From NCBI GenBank assembly GCA_003170825.1, contig PMYL01000054.1, positions 124,001 to 188,000 on the forward strand: 64,000 bases of DNA, written 5' to 3'. The notes beneath the pieces are model-generated. The model searched no databases, was not told the origin of the DNA, and worked only from the letters and a program-made list of their open reading frames with translations. This stretch comes from Acidobacteriaceae bacterium (GTDB lineage: Bacteria; Acidobacteriota; Terriglobia; Terriglobales; Acidobacteriaceae). Both the position numbers and the translations under genes were made by a program. Position 1 is the stretch's first letter, and every line of letters begins with the position of its first letter. Shown in pieces: positions 42,540-54,418 of the stretch.

Positions 42540-43373
42540 TCAGCCGGTTTTGGCTTCTTTGCGCGCTTCCCGGTAGCGGCCCAACTCCTTGACCATGGCG
42601 CAGTGGGGCGCGAGCGCCTCAAGGACGCGCGAACCCTCCTGGGAGGAGTGAATCTGGCAATCCACATAAAAGATGTACTCCCAGGGCTTGCCGTGGACGG
42701 GGCGGGACTCGATTTTGGTGAGGTTGGTGCCGATGGCGGAGAGTTCCGAGAGCGCGGCGACGAGCGATCCGGGACGATTTTCGACGGAAAAGGCGAGGCT
42801 GATCTTGTTGGACTGGGGATCGGGAACGGAGTCGCCGGCGCGGCGGACGAGGAAGAAACGGGTGAAGTTTTCCGGGTTGTCCTCGATGCCGGCCTGGAGG
42901 ATCTGCGCGCCATAAAAGTGCGCGGCCGCCTCGCTGGCGATGGCGGCGGCGTGGCGGTCGCGCAGTTCGACCAGTTGCTTGACGCTGCCGGCGGTGTCGT
43001 AGAAGGCGAAGGCCTCCATCCTGGAGTGAGCGGCAAGGAAGCGCCTGCACTGCGCCAGGGCTACAGGATGCGAGAAGACGCGGTCGATCTCGCCGATCGA
43101 GGCTCCGGAGATGGCGATGAGGTTGTGGCGGATGCGCAAGAGCGTCTCTGCCTCGACCTTCACATCATGGGCAAGCAGTAGGTCGAAGTGCTCAGAGACC
43201 GAGCCGGCCAGGCTGTTCTCGATGGGAATGACCGCAGCCTCGACGGTACCGTTGGCCAGCGCGGCAAAGGCGTCGGCGGAGAGCGAAAACGGCACGATAA
43301 CCGCGCCGGTGACGAGTTTCATCGCCGCTTCGTGGCTGAATGAGCCGGGTTCACCCTGGATCGCAATCTTCAT
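42540..43373 (-). CDS. pheA: Prephenate dehydratase
   Basis: Start MKIAIQGEPGSFSHEAA; IPIENSLAGSV; C-terminal ACT domain. Confidence 0.93.
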   Translation of the reverse strand: MKIAIQGEPGSFSHEAAMKLVTGAVIVPFSLSADAFAALANGTVEAAVIPIENSLAGSVSEHFDLLLAHDVKVEAETLLRIRHNLIAISGASIGEIDRVFSHPVALAQCRRFLAAHSRMEAFAFYDTAGSVKQLVELRDRHAAAIASEAAAHFYGAQILQAGIEDNPENFTRFFLVRRAGDSVPDPQSNKISLAFSVENRPGSLVAALSELSAIGTNLTKIESRPVHGKPWEYIFYVDCQIHSSQEGSRVLEALAPHCAMVKELGRYREARKEAKTG

Positions 43374-43504
43374 GCCGATGGCTGGTTCTCCTGTGGATGG
43401 ATGCGGGGCGGACGCCGCAGTGGCGTCCTGCGTGGAGTGCTTTCTGGCACCATACCACAGCTCGATCGGTGTTTTCTCGCGGAATGGGCCGGAAGTCATG
43501 AGAT

Positions 43505-44407
43505 TCAACTCCGCAGCCAGAGGTCGGCTGCCACAAAGGCAAGAAAGACCATGGCGATGAAGCCATTCATGGTGAAAAAGGCGGCATTCAGGCGGCGCAG
43601 GTCTCGGGGGGAAACGAGGGAGTGCTCATAGGCCAGCAGGAGGGCTACGGCGGCGATGCCGAGCCAGCCGACGGTCCGAAATTGAAAGAGGAAGCCGAAC
43701 CAGACCAGGAAGCCCAACATGGCGAGGTGCATGGCGCGGGCGGCGAAGAAGGCGGCGGGAATGCCGACGGCCTGGGGCAGGCTGAAGAGGCCGGCGGCGC
43801 GGTCGTGGTCGAAGTCCTGGCAGGCGTAGAGGACGTCGAAGCCGCCGACCCAGAGGGTGACGACGGCAGTGAGCACCAGGATGCGGGGGTCCAGAGAGCC
43901 GCGGACGGCAATCCAGGCCGCCGAGGGGGCGAGGCCCAAGGCGAGGCCCAGAACGAGGTGCGACCAGCGGGTGACGCGCTTCATGTAGCTGTAGCCGAGC
44001 AACACCATGAGGACTAGCGGCGAGAGGCAGAGGGTGAGCCGATTGAGTTGGGCGGTGGCCAGGACAAAGATCAGGGCTGTGAGAATCGTGAAGCCAAGCA
44101 CAAACCGGCGCGAGAGCAGGCCGGCGGGAATGGCGCGGTTGCGGGTGCGGGGATTGGCGGCGTCGAGATCGGCGTCTGCCCAGCGGTTGAAGGCCATGGC
44201 GCAGGAGCGGGCGGCGACCATGGCGACAAGAATCCAGGCTATGGTGCGCAAGGCGGCCAGGCCGCGAGCGGCGAGGAGGACCGCGGTGAGGGCAAAGGGG
44301 AGCGCGAAGACGGAGTGCTCCCACTTGATCATCTCGAGTGTTGTGCGCGTCTTGGACCACAGACCTGGCATGGGTGGCTCCATGGACCAGTGTAGTTGAG
44401 GGGGCAA
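43505..44407 (-). CDS. UbiA-family prenyltransferase (possibly MqnP)
   Basis: 300 aa; MAFNRWADADLDAANPRTRNRAIPAG; DVLYACQDFDHDRAAGLFSLP. Confidence 0.9.
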   Translation of the reverse strand: MPPQLHWSMEPPMPGLWSKTRTTLEMIKWEHSVFALPFALTAVLLAARGLAALRTIAWILVAMVAARSCAMAFNRWADADLDAANPRTRNRAIPAGLLSRRFVLGFTILTALIFVLATAQLNRLTLCLSPLVLMVLLGYSYMKRVTRWSHLVLGLALGLAPSAAWIAVRGSLDPRILVLTAVVTLWVGGFDVLYACQDFDHDRAAGLFSLPQAVGIPAAFFAARAMHLAMLGFLVWFGFLFQFRTVGWLGIAAVALLLAYEHSLVSPRDLRRLNAAFFTMNGFIAMVFLAFVAADLWLRS

Positions 44408-44509
44408 AGGAACGGCCCCGGAGGTGGTTAATCCTCCGAGGCCGGGTTGAACAGCGTGAGATCAGGTATGCGTGAAGCACGGTTCGCCGTCCGCGCAGGA
44501 CCGAAGGAC

Positions 44510-45316
44510 CTATTTCTGTACCTTGGTGGGCGGGTTGGCGACTTGCAGGTAGTTTTTGACGCTGAAGACGCCGGGGACGCCGTTGGCGCGGATGAAGGCG
44601 ATATCCTTGTCGGTCTGGGTGTCAACCATGCCGTAAAGCTCGACATGGCCATTCTGCACCGAGATGCGGATGGGCTTGGCGGGGTCGATGGCGTACCTGT
44701 TCAGTGTCGGGAAGCCGTAGACGGCGCGGAAGACCGCCATACGGATTTGGCTGTCTATTATGGAGAGGGGATCGACCTCGATCTTGTCAACCACGTCCTT
44801 GACGCCGGGATAGGTGGAGACCAGGTCCAGAGCGGAGTCCCTGGACGGATAGTCAAGCGCATGGCCGCCCAGGGTGACCACGCCGTTTTCGACGCCTAAC
44901 GAGATGGCGTTGAAGGCGTTGCCGTAAAAAACGCGGTCATCGGCCAGCTTTTCCTGGAGCTTGGCTTGCAGTTGCTGGTCGGGAATGCTGGGTCCGGCGA
45001 CTGCAATCAGGTTGCGCACGGTGGAGACGCCATTGGCTTTGTGGACGCGCTTCTCGGCGTCGGCCTTGTACTCATAGAGGTCGACGGTGCCGGAGAGGGT
45101 GGCGATGCCGTTGTCCACGGCCACCTTGACGTTGCGATATTCCTTCTTGTTGAGCCGGGCTGCGGCATCGCTGGCCGCGGGGGTGTCTTGCTGGGCCTGC
45201 GCGGCGGCGCCGGAGCCGAGGGGTGCGGCGAATGATCTCTCGGAAAGGCCCAAAAGGGCTCCGGCGAGGGTGGCCGCGAGCAGTGCGGTCCGGGTTGTAT
45301 GGATGGTCCTATTCAT
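44510..45316 (-). CDS. BON-domain exported protein
   Basis: Signal peptide MNRTIHTTRTALLAATLAGALLG; repeated GIATLSGTVDLYEYKADAEKRVHKANGVSTVRNLI-type BON units. Confidence 0.88.
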   Translation of the reverse strand: MNRTIHTTRTALLAATLAGALLGLSERSFAAPLGSGAAAQAQQDTPAASDAAARLNKKEYRNVKVAVDNGIATLSGTVDLYEYKADAEKRVHKANGVSTVRNLIAVAGPSIPDQQLQAKLQEKLADDRVFYGNAFNAISLGVENGVVTLGGHALDYPSRDSALDLVSTYPGVKDVVDKIEVDPLSIIDSQIRMAVFRAVYGFPTLNRYAIDPAKPIRISVQNGHVELYGMVDTQTDKDIAFIRANGVPGVFSVKNYLQVANPPTKVQK

Positions 45317-45611
45317 GTGTGAAACCTCCTGGTTCCAGGAACACGGGCAATGCGGCAGCCACGGGGAATATCGTGGCGGGCTTGCCGTTCGCCCATATAG
45401 ACACAGATTCCGGGGAAAGGTTGCGGATGCAAGAGAGTGGGGAGAAATAGAGACAGAAACCGGACGGGTCAGTAGAGCGGCAGGTGACGGGCGGAACCGC
45501 ATCCCAGGTCTCAAAAGCGAATCCTCGCCCCAGCGACGTAGACCCATAGCTGGGGATCCCGAGTCACTGGGGACCCCGAAACCTGGCGCACCCGGCGACC
45601 GGGAATCTGAA

Positions 45612-46067
45612 TCAATGCTGTTTGTTGAATTTCAGGTTCATGTCGGCGTTGGGGTCGCACGCGGGACCCTTCCAGCGATAGTCGGATGTGGAATCCATGT
45701 GAGTTGTTTTTCCGTTGACCGTGGTATCGAAGGAGGCAATGGCGGTCATGTGCGTCATTCCGTCAAAGGTCAACTTGACTTTGCCCGTCATCTGAAAGGC
45801 TTTCATGGGACAGTTCAGGGAGTAACTTCCGCCCATGGGAGTGATGTAGAGTTGCTGGATCTGGCAAGAGGGGTTGGCGTTGAGCGCCTTGGTCCACAGC
45901 TCGTCATTCAGACAGAACAGCATGACGAAGGGCGGCTTGTCCGGCGTGGGATCTGGGGTGGTGGCTGTCCATTCGCCGGAGCGCAGGGGGAATTTCTGTT
46001 GCGCCGAAGAGACGGCGGTTGCCATGAGGACGATTGCGCCCAATGCTGCCGATTTGAGGGAAGACAT
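45612..46067 (-). CDS. Small exported protein, possibly DUF3617-like
   Basis: 151 aa; signal peptide; LRSGEWTATTPDP...CLNDELW. Confidence 0.6.
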   Translation of the reverse strand: MSSLKSAALGAIVLMATAVSSAQQKFPLRSGEWTATTPDPTPDKPPFVMLFCLNDELWTKALNANPSCQIQQLYITPMGGSYSLNCPMKAFQMTGKVKLTFDGMTHMTAIASFDTTVNGKTTHMDSTSDYRWKGPACDPNADMNLKFNKQH

Positions 46068-46219
46068 CTCTACCTGCCTTTTCTTGAAGTCAGAGTTTCA
46101 GGCTGAAGGTTCGAGGGCTTTGCTGTCAATGACAAAGTGATAGCCGCACGCTTCGAATCGCCGGGAAAGCGAGGACGCTAGGGCATTTTCACTGTTCCTG
46201 TAATGCGAGCATTGCGCGA

Positions 46220-46267
46220 TCCCACCCTAGCCGCAAAAACTAGAGACGCGGCGAGGGTGGGGCACCC
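46220..46267 (+). repeat. 48 bp intergenic hairpin family, copy B
   Basis: TCCCACCCTAGCCGCAAAAACTAGAGACGCGGCGAGGGTGGGGCACCC. Confidence 0.85.
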
Positions 46268-46295
46268 AGGACATTACACTATCCGTGAAAACTCT

Positions 46296-48667
<2,372 letters not shown>

Positions 48668-48925
48668 CGATTTTTGTGATCCCCCTCACACATTGTCAGT
48701 TTAGAGGCTACCACCTGCAAATTGCGCGTGGCAATGGCGGAAGAGGCAAAAAGACCGGTCCATGCAGGATAGATGCGAAGACGGAATAGGCGAGTGCCCA
48801 TTCGGGAGGCGCCATGTCTACAATAAGCAGGAAAAGGATTTTGTTGTTCCGAGCCACTCATTCCTTATGGTCTGAAAACGACTTCTGAACAGATGAGTTA
48901 AGCTTAAGATACGAGGGCGCAGAGC

Positions 48926-49732
48926 ATGACGGATCAACCTTATTCCATATTCATCAGCCACGCCGCAATTGATGAAGAAATTGCTTTTTCAATCAAGCAA
49001 GCCATCGAACAAGCGTTTCCCAAGGAGAGAGTCTTCGTGTCAAGCGATCCAGAGAATCTCAAGCCGGGCGACGATTGGGTGGTGAAAATCCTGAATGCGT
49101 TGGAAAGCGCAAGTTATATTTTGGTTCTCACCACAGAACGCGGTCTCAGTAGAAAGTGGGTATGGTTTGAATCAGGGCGAACGTGGTTCTCAAAAGTGAA
49201 ACTAATTCCATGCTGCATCGGGAAAATCCGCAAGAGCAACCTTCCCGCACCTTTCTCAGACCGAATGGCAATTAATATTGATGAGCGGCCAGGAGCAGAA
49301 GCTTTATTTGGCGCACTACAGGAACAATTCGGGACTCTGACAAAACTGCCCGATTACGGCGAATTCACTCAAACGATGGTACGTCTCGATGTTAGAGCGG
49401 AAGAGAAAGGCAGAATTCAAGAGGATCCATTTATTAGCGAAATAATGAATGACATAGAACACAAGATGAAGACGCTATCACCAGCCGAGAGAGAAACAAT
49501 CAAACAGTTCGCAATCTACGGAGATCTAAGCACCGCAGGAGCCAGAACTATTGTGAAGGGAACCGGGGTGAATATGGATAAATGGTCAGTCCCAAGTTAT
49601 CTCATTACACTCACTGGTTGGCTGGTATCTAACGCTGGAAACTCAACATACGATGAAATGCATCAAAACGTCTATAGCATTAACCCATCGGTGAGGCCCC
49701 ACCTGCGCGCCTATTTTTCAAGACAGAAATGA
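48926..49732 (+). CDS. TIR-domain protein
   Basis: 268 aa; SIFISHAAIDEEIAFSIKQAIEQAFPKERVFVSSDPENLKPGDDW...LTTERGLSRKWVWFESG; AT-richer than neighbours. Confidence 0.85.
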   Translation: MTDQPYSIFISHAAIDEEIAFSIKQAIEQAFPKERVFVSSDPENLKPGDDWVVKILNALESASYILVLTTERGLSRKWVWFESGRTWFSKVKLIPCCIGKIRKSNLPAPFSDRMAINIDERPGAEALFGALQEQFGTLTKLPDYGEFTQTMVRLDVRAEEKGRIQEDPFISEIMNDIEHKMKTLSPAERETIKQFAIYGDLSTAGARTIVKGTGVNMDKWSVPSYLITLTGWLVSNAGNSTYDEMHQNVYSINPSVRPHLRAYFSRQK

Positions 49733-49792
49733 TTCTCAGGACTGCCCCCGAGTCTCGATTTTCAGATTAGGGGGATTACGCCGCTGGGTGCC

Positions 49793-49840
49793 GGGTGCCC
49801 CATCCTTGCGACGTTTTTGTTGTTTGGCGCGAGGGCAGGA
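49793..49840 (-). repeat. 48 bp intergenic hairpin family, copy D (reverse orientation)
   Basis: GGGTGCCCCATCCTTGCGACGTTTTTGTTGTTTGGCGCGAGGGCAGGA aligns to the reverse complement of copies A/B. Confidence 0.7.
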
Positions 49841-49893
49841 AACCAGGAACCCCAAGCGAGCGAAAAGCGAGCCATTGGCCCCACCGCAGGTGC

Positions 49894-49930
49894 TTGACAT
49901 CATGATGTCTCCCAGCGTAGCATCATGATG
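49894..49930 (+). promoter_or_regulatory. vapBC promoter with two palindromic operators
   Basis: TTGACA-N18-TAGCAT; GACATCATGATGTC (49896-49909) and CATCATGATG (49921-49930), core spacing 23 bp. Confidence 0.7.
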
Positions 49931-50175
49931 TGCGGACCACGCTTACCATTGACGACGACATTGCCGTGCTCGTGGAGCAGGAGCAGCGGCGCTCGGGTGA
50001 CTCTTTCAAGGGCACCGTGAACACTCTGCTCCGCCTGGGCCTTACCGCCGACCGCAATCCTCAACCCAGAAAGCGCTTTGTGGTAAAGCCCCGCAAGATG
50101 GGCCTCCCGCCAGGGCTGAGCTACGACAGCATCCCCGACCTTCTCGAAGCAATTGAAGGGCCGTATCACAAGTGA
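49930..50175 (+). CDS. VapB-type antitoxin
   Basis: 81 aa, GTG start; MRTTLTIDDDIAVLVEQEQRRSGDSFKGTVNTLLRLGL; 4 bp overlap with the toxin gene. Confidence 0.82.
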   Translation: MRTTLTIDDDIAVLVEQEQRRSGDSFKGTVNTLLRLGLTADRNPQPRKRFVVKPRKMGLPPGLSYDSIPDLLEAIEGPYHK

Positions 50176-50606
50176 TTGTCCTCGACGCGAACCTACTCTT
50201 GTACGCCTATGACAGCGAGTGCGCGGAGCACGAGAAGGCACATTCCTGGTTGGAAACCGTCTTCTCGGGTCAGGAGCCCATCGGTCTTCCGTGGCAGACG
50301 ATCTCAGCATTCTTACGCATCCACACGAATTCAAGGCTGCCAGGCGACCGCTTCACCACCGAGGAAGCGGTACGAGTGATCGATGAGTGGATGGACCTGC
50401 CGCAGGTTCGATTGCTGGTTCCAGGAGAGCGTCATTGGGGCCTATTCCGGCAGATGCTGTTGGAGGGTAAGGTTCGCGGTCCCCTTGCCACTGATGCAGA
50501 ATTGGCCGCTCTCACGATTGAATACGGCGGAGTGCTGCACACCACCGACCGCGATTTTGCCCGGTTTCCTGGGCTGCGATGGGTCAATCCGCTGCTGGAA
50601 CCCTGA
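50172..50606 (+). CDS. vapC: VapC-type PIN-domain toxin
   Basis: 144 aa; MIVLDANLLLYAYDSECAEHEKAHSWLE...DAELAALTIEYGGVLHTTDRDFARFPGLRWVNPL. Confidence 0.92.
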   Translation: MIVLDANLLLYAYDSECAEHEKAHSWLETVFSGQEPIGLPWQTISAFLRIHTNSRLPGDRFTTEEAVRVIDEWMDLPQVRLLVPGERHWGLFRQMLLEGKVRGPLATDAELAALTIEYGGVLHTTDRDFARFPGLRWVNPLLEP

Positions 50607-50798
50607 GATCCGCCCCTCGATCTGGCGCTCCGAAGTGTCCATGGCCGGACAGCTCCGCGGCGGCGGGCGGAATTGCGCCGCGCAAAGTTGAGACGAAATC
50701 GCCGCAAATGCTGTTTTCACCCGCCCGGATGCGATAGACTCATGCGGGAACGTTCAACAGAATTGCCGAACTTCAAACTCACGGAGGGTACATAGAAA

Positions 50799-51359
50799 TT
50801 GGGAAAAGGCATGGTCCCGAAGAGGATTTTCTTTACCAAGGGCGTGGGCAAACATAAGGAGCGTTTGACCTCCTTTGAGCTGGCGCTTCGGGATGCGGGG
50901 ATCGCCTCGCAGAATCTGGTGCGCGTCTCTTCCATTTTTCCGCCGCAGTGCAAGGTGATTCCGCGCAAGGAAGGGCTCAAGTATCTGCGTGACGGCGAGG
51001 TGGTTTTTTCGGTGATCGCGGAGAACTCGACGCGCGAGCCGCACCGGCTGATCGTATCGAGCATCGGCGTGGCCATCCCCGCGGACCGCAACACCTACGG
51101 CTACCTGAGCGAGCATCACAGCTTCGGCGAGACCGAGGAGCAGGCGGGCGAGTACGCCGAGGAGCTGGCCGCTGAGATGCTGGCCACCACCCTGGACGTG
51201 GACTTCGATCCTGACAAGAGCTGGGACGAGAAGAAGGAGATTTACCGCATCTCCAACAAGATTGTGCGCACCAGCAACGTGACGCAATCGGCCGTGGGCG
51301 ACAAGCGCGGGCTGTGGACGACGACGATTGCGGCAGCGGTGCTGATTTTGGAAGAGTAG
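50799..51359 (+). CDS. Pyruvoyl-dependent arginine decarboxylase
   Basis: 186 aa; [47 protein letters not shown] with the Ser-Ser processing site. Confidence 0.92.
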   Translation: MGKGMVPKRIFFTKGVGKHKERLTSFELALRDAGIASQNLVRVSSIFPPQCKVIPRKEGLKYLRDGEVVFSVIAENSTREPHRLIVSSIGVAIPADRNTYGYLSEHHSFGETEEQAGEYAEELAAEMLATTLDVDFDPDKSWDEKKEIYRISNKIVRTSNVTQSAVGDKRGLWTTTIAAAVLILEE

Positions 51360-51457
51360 CGCTGAGGTCCATTAGAAATGCTGAGGCCAATCCCGCCAGG
51401 CGGGGTTGGCCTTGCCGCATGGTTGCGCAGGATTGTTTCAGGAGGATTGGCCCGCGA

Positions 51458-52402
51458 ATGATGGGGAATGCGCGCAAATACGTTGTGGGGCTGGTGCAGA
51501 TGCGCATGGGCGCGGACCCGGAGGCGAACTTCGCGTCGGCGGTGCGGCATATTGAAGAGGCCGCGCGGCAGGGCGCAAATATTGTTTGCTTGCCGGAGCT
51601 TTTCCGCGCGCAGTACTTTTGCCAGCGCGAGGATATCCGGCTGTTCGATCTGGCTGAGCCGATCCCCGGTCCATCGACGACGAAGCTGGCCGAGGTTGCG
51701 CGCAAGGCCCGGGTTGCGATTGTGGCTTCGCTCTTCGAGCGGAGGGCGCCGGGGCTTTATCACAATACGGCGGTGACGCTGAATATGGATGGGGCCATCG
51801 CAGGCGTATACCGCAAGATGCACATTCCGGACGATCCGCTGTATTACGAAAAGTTCTACTTTGCGCCTGGGGACCTGGGTTTTCAGGCCGTGGACACGGC
51901 TTTTGGGCGCGTAGGCACGCTGGTTTGCTGGGACCAGTGGTATCCGGAGGGCGCGCGGCTGACGGCTCTGCAGGGCGCGGAGGTACTGTTTTATCCGACG
52001 GCGATTGGGTGGCACCCGGCGGAGAAGGATGAGTTTGGCGCAGCGCAGTACGATGCGTGGCAGACCATCCAGCGGGCGCACGCGATTGCCAATGGGGTGT
52101 ATGTGGCGGGCGTGAACCGCGTGGGAGTGGAACACGGCGACGTGGAGGGCAATCGCGCCGACGGGCCGGGGCTGGAGTTCTGGGGCGGCAGCTTTTTGGC
52201 CGATCCGTTTGGGCGCATCATCGCCAAGGCCTCGCACGATGCGGAAGAGATCCTGTTGGGCGAGATCGACCTGGGTCTGATCGAGGAGACGCGGCGCAAC
52301 TGGCCGTTCCTGCGTGACCGCCGCATCGATGCCTACGCGCCGATCACCCAGTGTTATCTCGATCCGGTGAACACGTGGACGCAGGACGGAGAGCCAAAGT
52401 GA
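51458..52402 (+). CDS. aguB: N-carbamoylputrescine amidase
   Basis: Carbon-nitrogen hydrolase; NIVCLPELFRAQYFCQ, RKMHIPDDPLYYEKFYFAPGDLGF, CWDQWYPEGARL. Confidence 0.93.
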   Translation: MMGNARKYVVGLVQMRMGADPEANFASAVRHIEEAARQGANIVCLPELFRAQYFCQREDIRLFDLAEPIPGPSTTKLAEVARKARVAIVASLFERRAPGLYHNTAVTLNMDGAIAGVYRKMHIPDDPLYYEKFYFAPGDLGFQAVDTAFGRVGTLVCWDQWYPEGARLTALQGAEVLFYPTAIGWHPAEKDEFGAAQYDAWQTIQRAHAIANGVYVAGVNRVGVEHGDVEGNRADGPGLEFWGGSFLADPFGRIIAKASHDAEEILLGEIDLGLIEETRRNWPFLRDRRIDAYAPITQCYLDPVNTWTQDGEPK

Positions 52403-53586
52403 CTTTTGCGGGTTCTTCGGGGGCTGGTTCTGTTCGGGCCGCCTCTTTGCCGTCCGCAGCAACGCCGCGAGAACTGGGTTACATCATGGCCGCCGAGTGG
52501 GAGCGGCACGAGGCCACCTGGCTGGCGTGGCCGCACAATCCCGAGGACTGGCCGGGCAAATTTCAGGCGATTCCGTGGGTTTATGCAGAGATTGTGCGGT
52601 TGCTTGCGGTGCGGGAGCGGGTGCACATTCTGGTGAATGACGCGAAGGCTGATGGACGCGCGCGGGGGATTCTGGAGAGGGCTGGAGCGCATCTGGACAG
52701 GATGAGCTTTCATGTGTGGCCGACGAACCGGGGATGGACCCGCGACTCGGGACCCATCTTTGTGCGTAACGCTGAAGGCAAGGTGGCGATTACCAACTGG
52801 CACTTCAACGCATGGGCCAAGTACGCGGACTGGCAGCTCGACGACCAGGTGCCGGGGCGCGTGGCGGTGCTGCTGGGACTGCCGGAGTGGAAGCCTGCGG
52901 TGGAGCTTGCGGACGGTTCTCGACGGCGGCTGGTGTTGGAGGGCGGGTCGATCGACACCAATGGCCAGGGGGTTCTGCTGACCACCGAGGAGTGCCTGCT
53001 GAGCGAGGCGCAGGAGCGCAATCCGGGCGTCGGACGCGAAAAATTGGAGCAAGCGTTTCACGATTTTCTGGGGATCGACCAGGTGATTTGGCTCAATCGA
53101 GGAGTGGCCGGGGACGACACGCACGGGCATGTGGACGACATTTCGCGGTTCGTAGGGGATGTGACCATCGTGACTGCCGTTGAGCCGAATACGAAGGATC
53201 CGAACCATGAGCCGCTGGCCGAGAATTTGGAGCGGCTGAAGGCGGCGCGGACGTTAGACGGGAAGCAGTTCACGCTGGTGGAGTTGCCGCTGCCGCGGCC
53301 GGTGATTTTCAGGGGCCAGCGGCTTCCGGCAAGTTACGCGAATTTCTATATTGCGAATGGGCTGGTGTTAGTGCCGACGTTTCACGATCCCAACGACCGC
53401 GTGGCGCTGAACATTCTGGCTGAGGTGTTTCCGGAGCGCGATGTCATCGGCATCCACTCGGTGGACTTGGTCTGGGGCCTGGGCACGCTGCACTGCATGA
53501 CGCAGCAACAGCCGGCAGCACACCCCACGGACCCCGGCTCTACGAGCCACCCGTCCGCGGGGGCCCCGGCGGCGGCGCTGGCATGA
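52399..53586 (+). CDS. aguA: Agmatine deiminase
   Basis: MAAEWERHEATWLAWPHNPEDWPG; DDTHGHVDDISRF; GTG start overlaps aguB stop. Confidence 0.94.
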   Translation: MTFAGSSGAGSVRAASLPSAATPRELGYIMAAEWERHEATWLAWPHNPEDWPGKFQAIPWVYAEIVRLLAVRERVHILVNDAKADGRARGILERAGAHLDRMSFHVWPTNRGWTRDSGPIFVRNAEGKVAITNWHFNAWAKYADWQLDDQVPGRVAVLLGLPEWKPAVELADGSRRRLVLEGGSIDTNGQGVLLTTEECLLSEAQERNPGVGREKLEQAFHDFLGIDQVIWLNRGVAGDDTHGHVDDISRFVGDVTIVTAVEPNTKDPNHEPLAENLERLKAARTLDGKQFTLVELPLPRPVIFRGQRLPASYANFYIANGLVLVPTFHDPNDRVALNILAEVFPERDVIGIHSVDLVWGLGTLHCMTQQQPAAHPTDPGSTSHPSAGAPAAALA

Positions 53587-54032
53587 TCGCCGATCTTGAA
53601 GCGATGCAAGCCGCGCTCGCCGAAGCCCACCTGGCCGCGGAGGCCGGCGAGGCGCCGATTGGGGCGGTGGTGGTCCGCGATGGGGCGATTGTGGCGCGGG
53701 GGCAGAATCGCGTACTGCGCGACCTGGACCCGACGGCGCACGCGGAGATCGTGGCCTTGCGGGCGGCGGTCGCGGCAGTGGGCAATTACAGGCTGCCGGG
53801 CTGCACGTTGTATGCGACGCTAGAGCCGTGCGCGATGTGCGCAGGGGCGATGATTCATGCGCGGCTGGACCGGCTGGTGTTTGCGGCTGCTGATCCCAAG
53901 GCGGGGGCGGCGGGGTCGGTGCTGGCGGTACTGAACCATCCGCAGCTCAACCACCAGATGATGGTGGAGCAGGGGATTCTGGCCGCTGAGGCGGCGGAGT
54001 TGCTGCGGAGCTTCTTTCGGGAGCGGCGGTAG
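53583..54032 (+). CDS. tadA: tRNA-specific adenosine deaminase
   Basis: 149 aa; DPTAHAEIVALRAA, TLEPCAMCAGAMIHARL. Confidence 0.93.
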   Translation: MIADLEAMQAALAEAHLAAEAGEAPIGAVVVRDGAIVARGQNRVLRDLDPTAHAEIVALRAAVAAVGNYRLPGCTLYATLEPCAMCAGAMIHARLDRLVFAAADPKAGAAGSVLAVLNHPQLNHQMMVEQGILAAEAAELLRSFFRERR

Positions 54033-54091
54033 AGCTAGCTGTGAGTCATTGTTCCTGATGGTAGCAGCGGGAACCCGAGTAAAATGACCGC

Positions 54092-54349
54092 ATGAAGGTG
54101 CAGATTTATGCCACTTCCTGGTGCGGGGACTGCCGGGCGGCCAGAAAGTTTCTCGACTCCCACGGCATCGAGTACACCGTGATCGATGTGGACCGTGATC
54201 GGGATGCCTCAGCCGAGGTGGTTCGCCGCGTGGGGAAGCGGGCCGTTCCGCAACTGGTGATCGACGGGGAGTGGTTTCAGCCGTACAAGCCGGGCAGAGG
54301 GCTGCTTTTGGAGGAACTGCATCAGCGTTTGGGGATTCCGCGCAGCTAA
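54092..54349 (+). CDS. Glutaredoxin-like protein
   Basis: 85 aa; VQIYATSWCGDCRAARKFLDSHGIEY...RAVPQLVIDGEWFQPY. Confidence 0.9.
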   Translation: MKVQIYATSWCGDCRAARKFLDSHGIEYTVIDVDRDRDASAEVVRRVGKRAVPQLVIDGEWFQPYKPGRGLLLEELHQRLGIPRS

Positions 54350-54418
54350 GTACATTTCCCTCGTACAATCATAGAGTTGGCGCAGGGCGCGGAATGCGGC
54401 TCTGGCAAGGAGTCTCCC

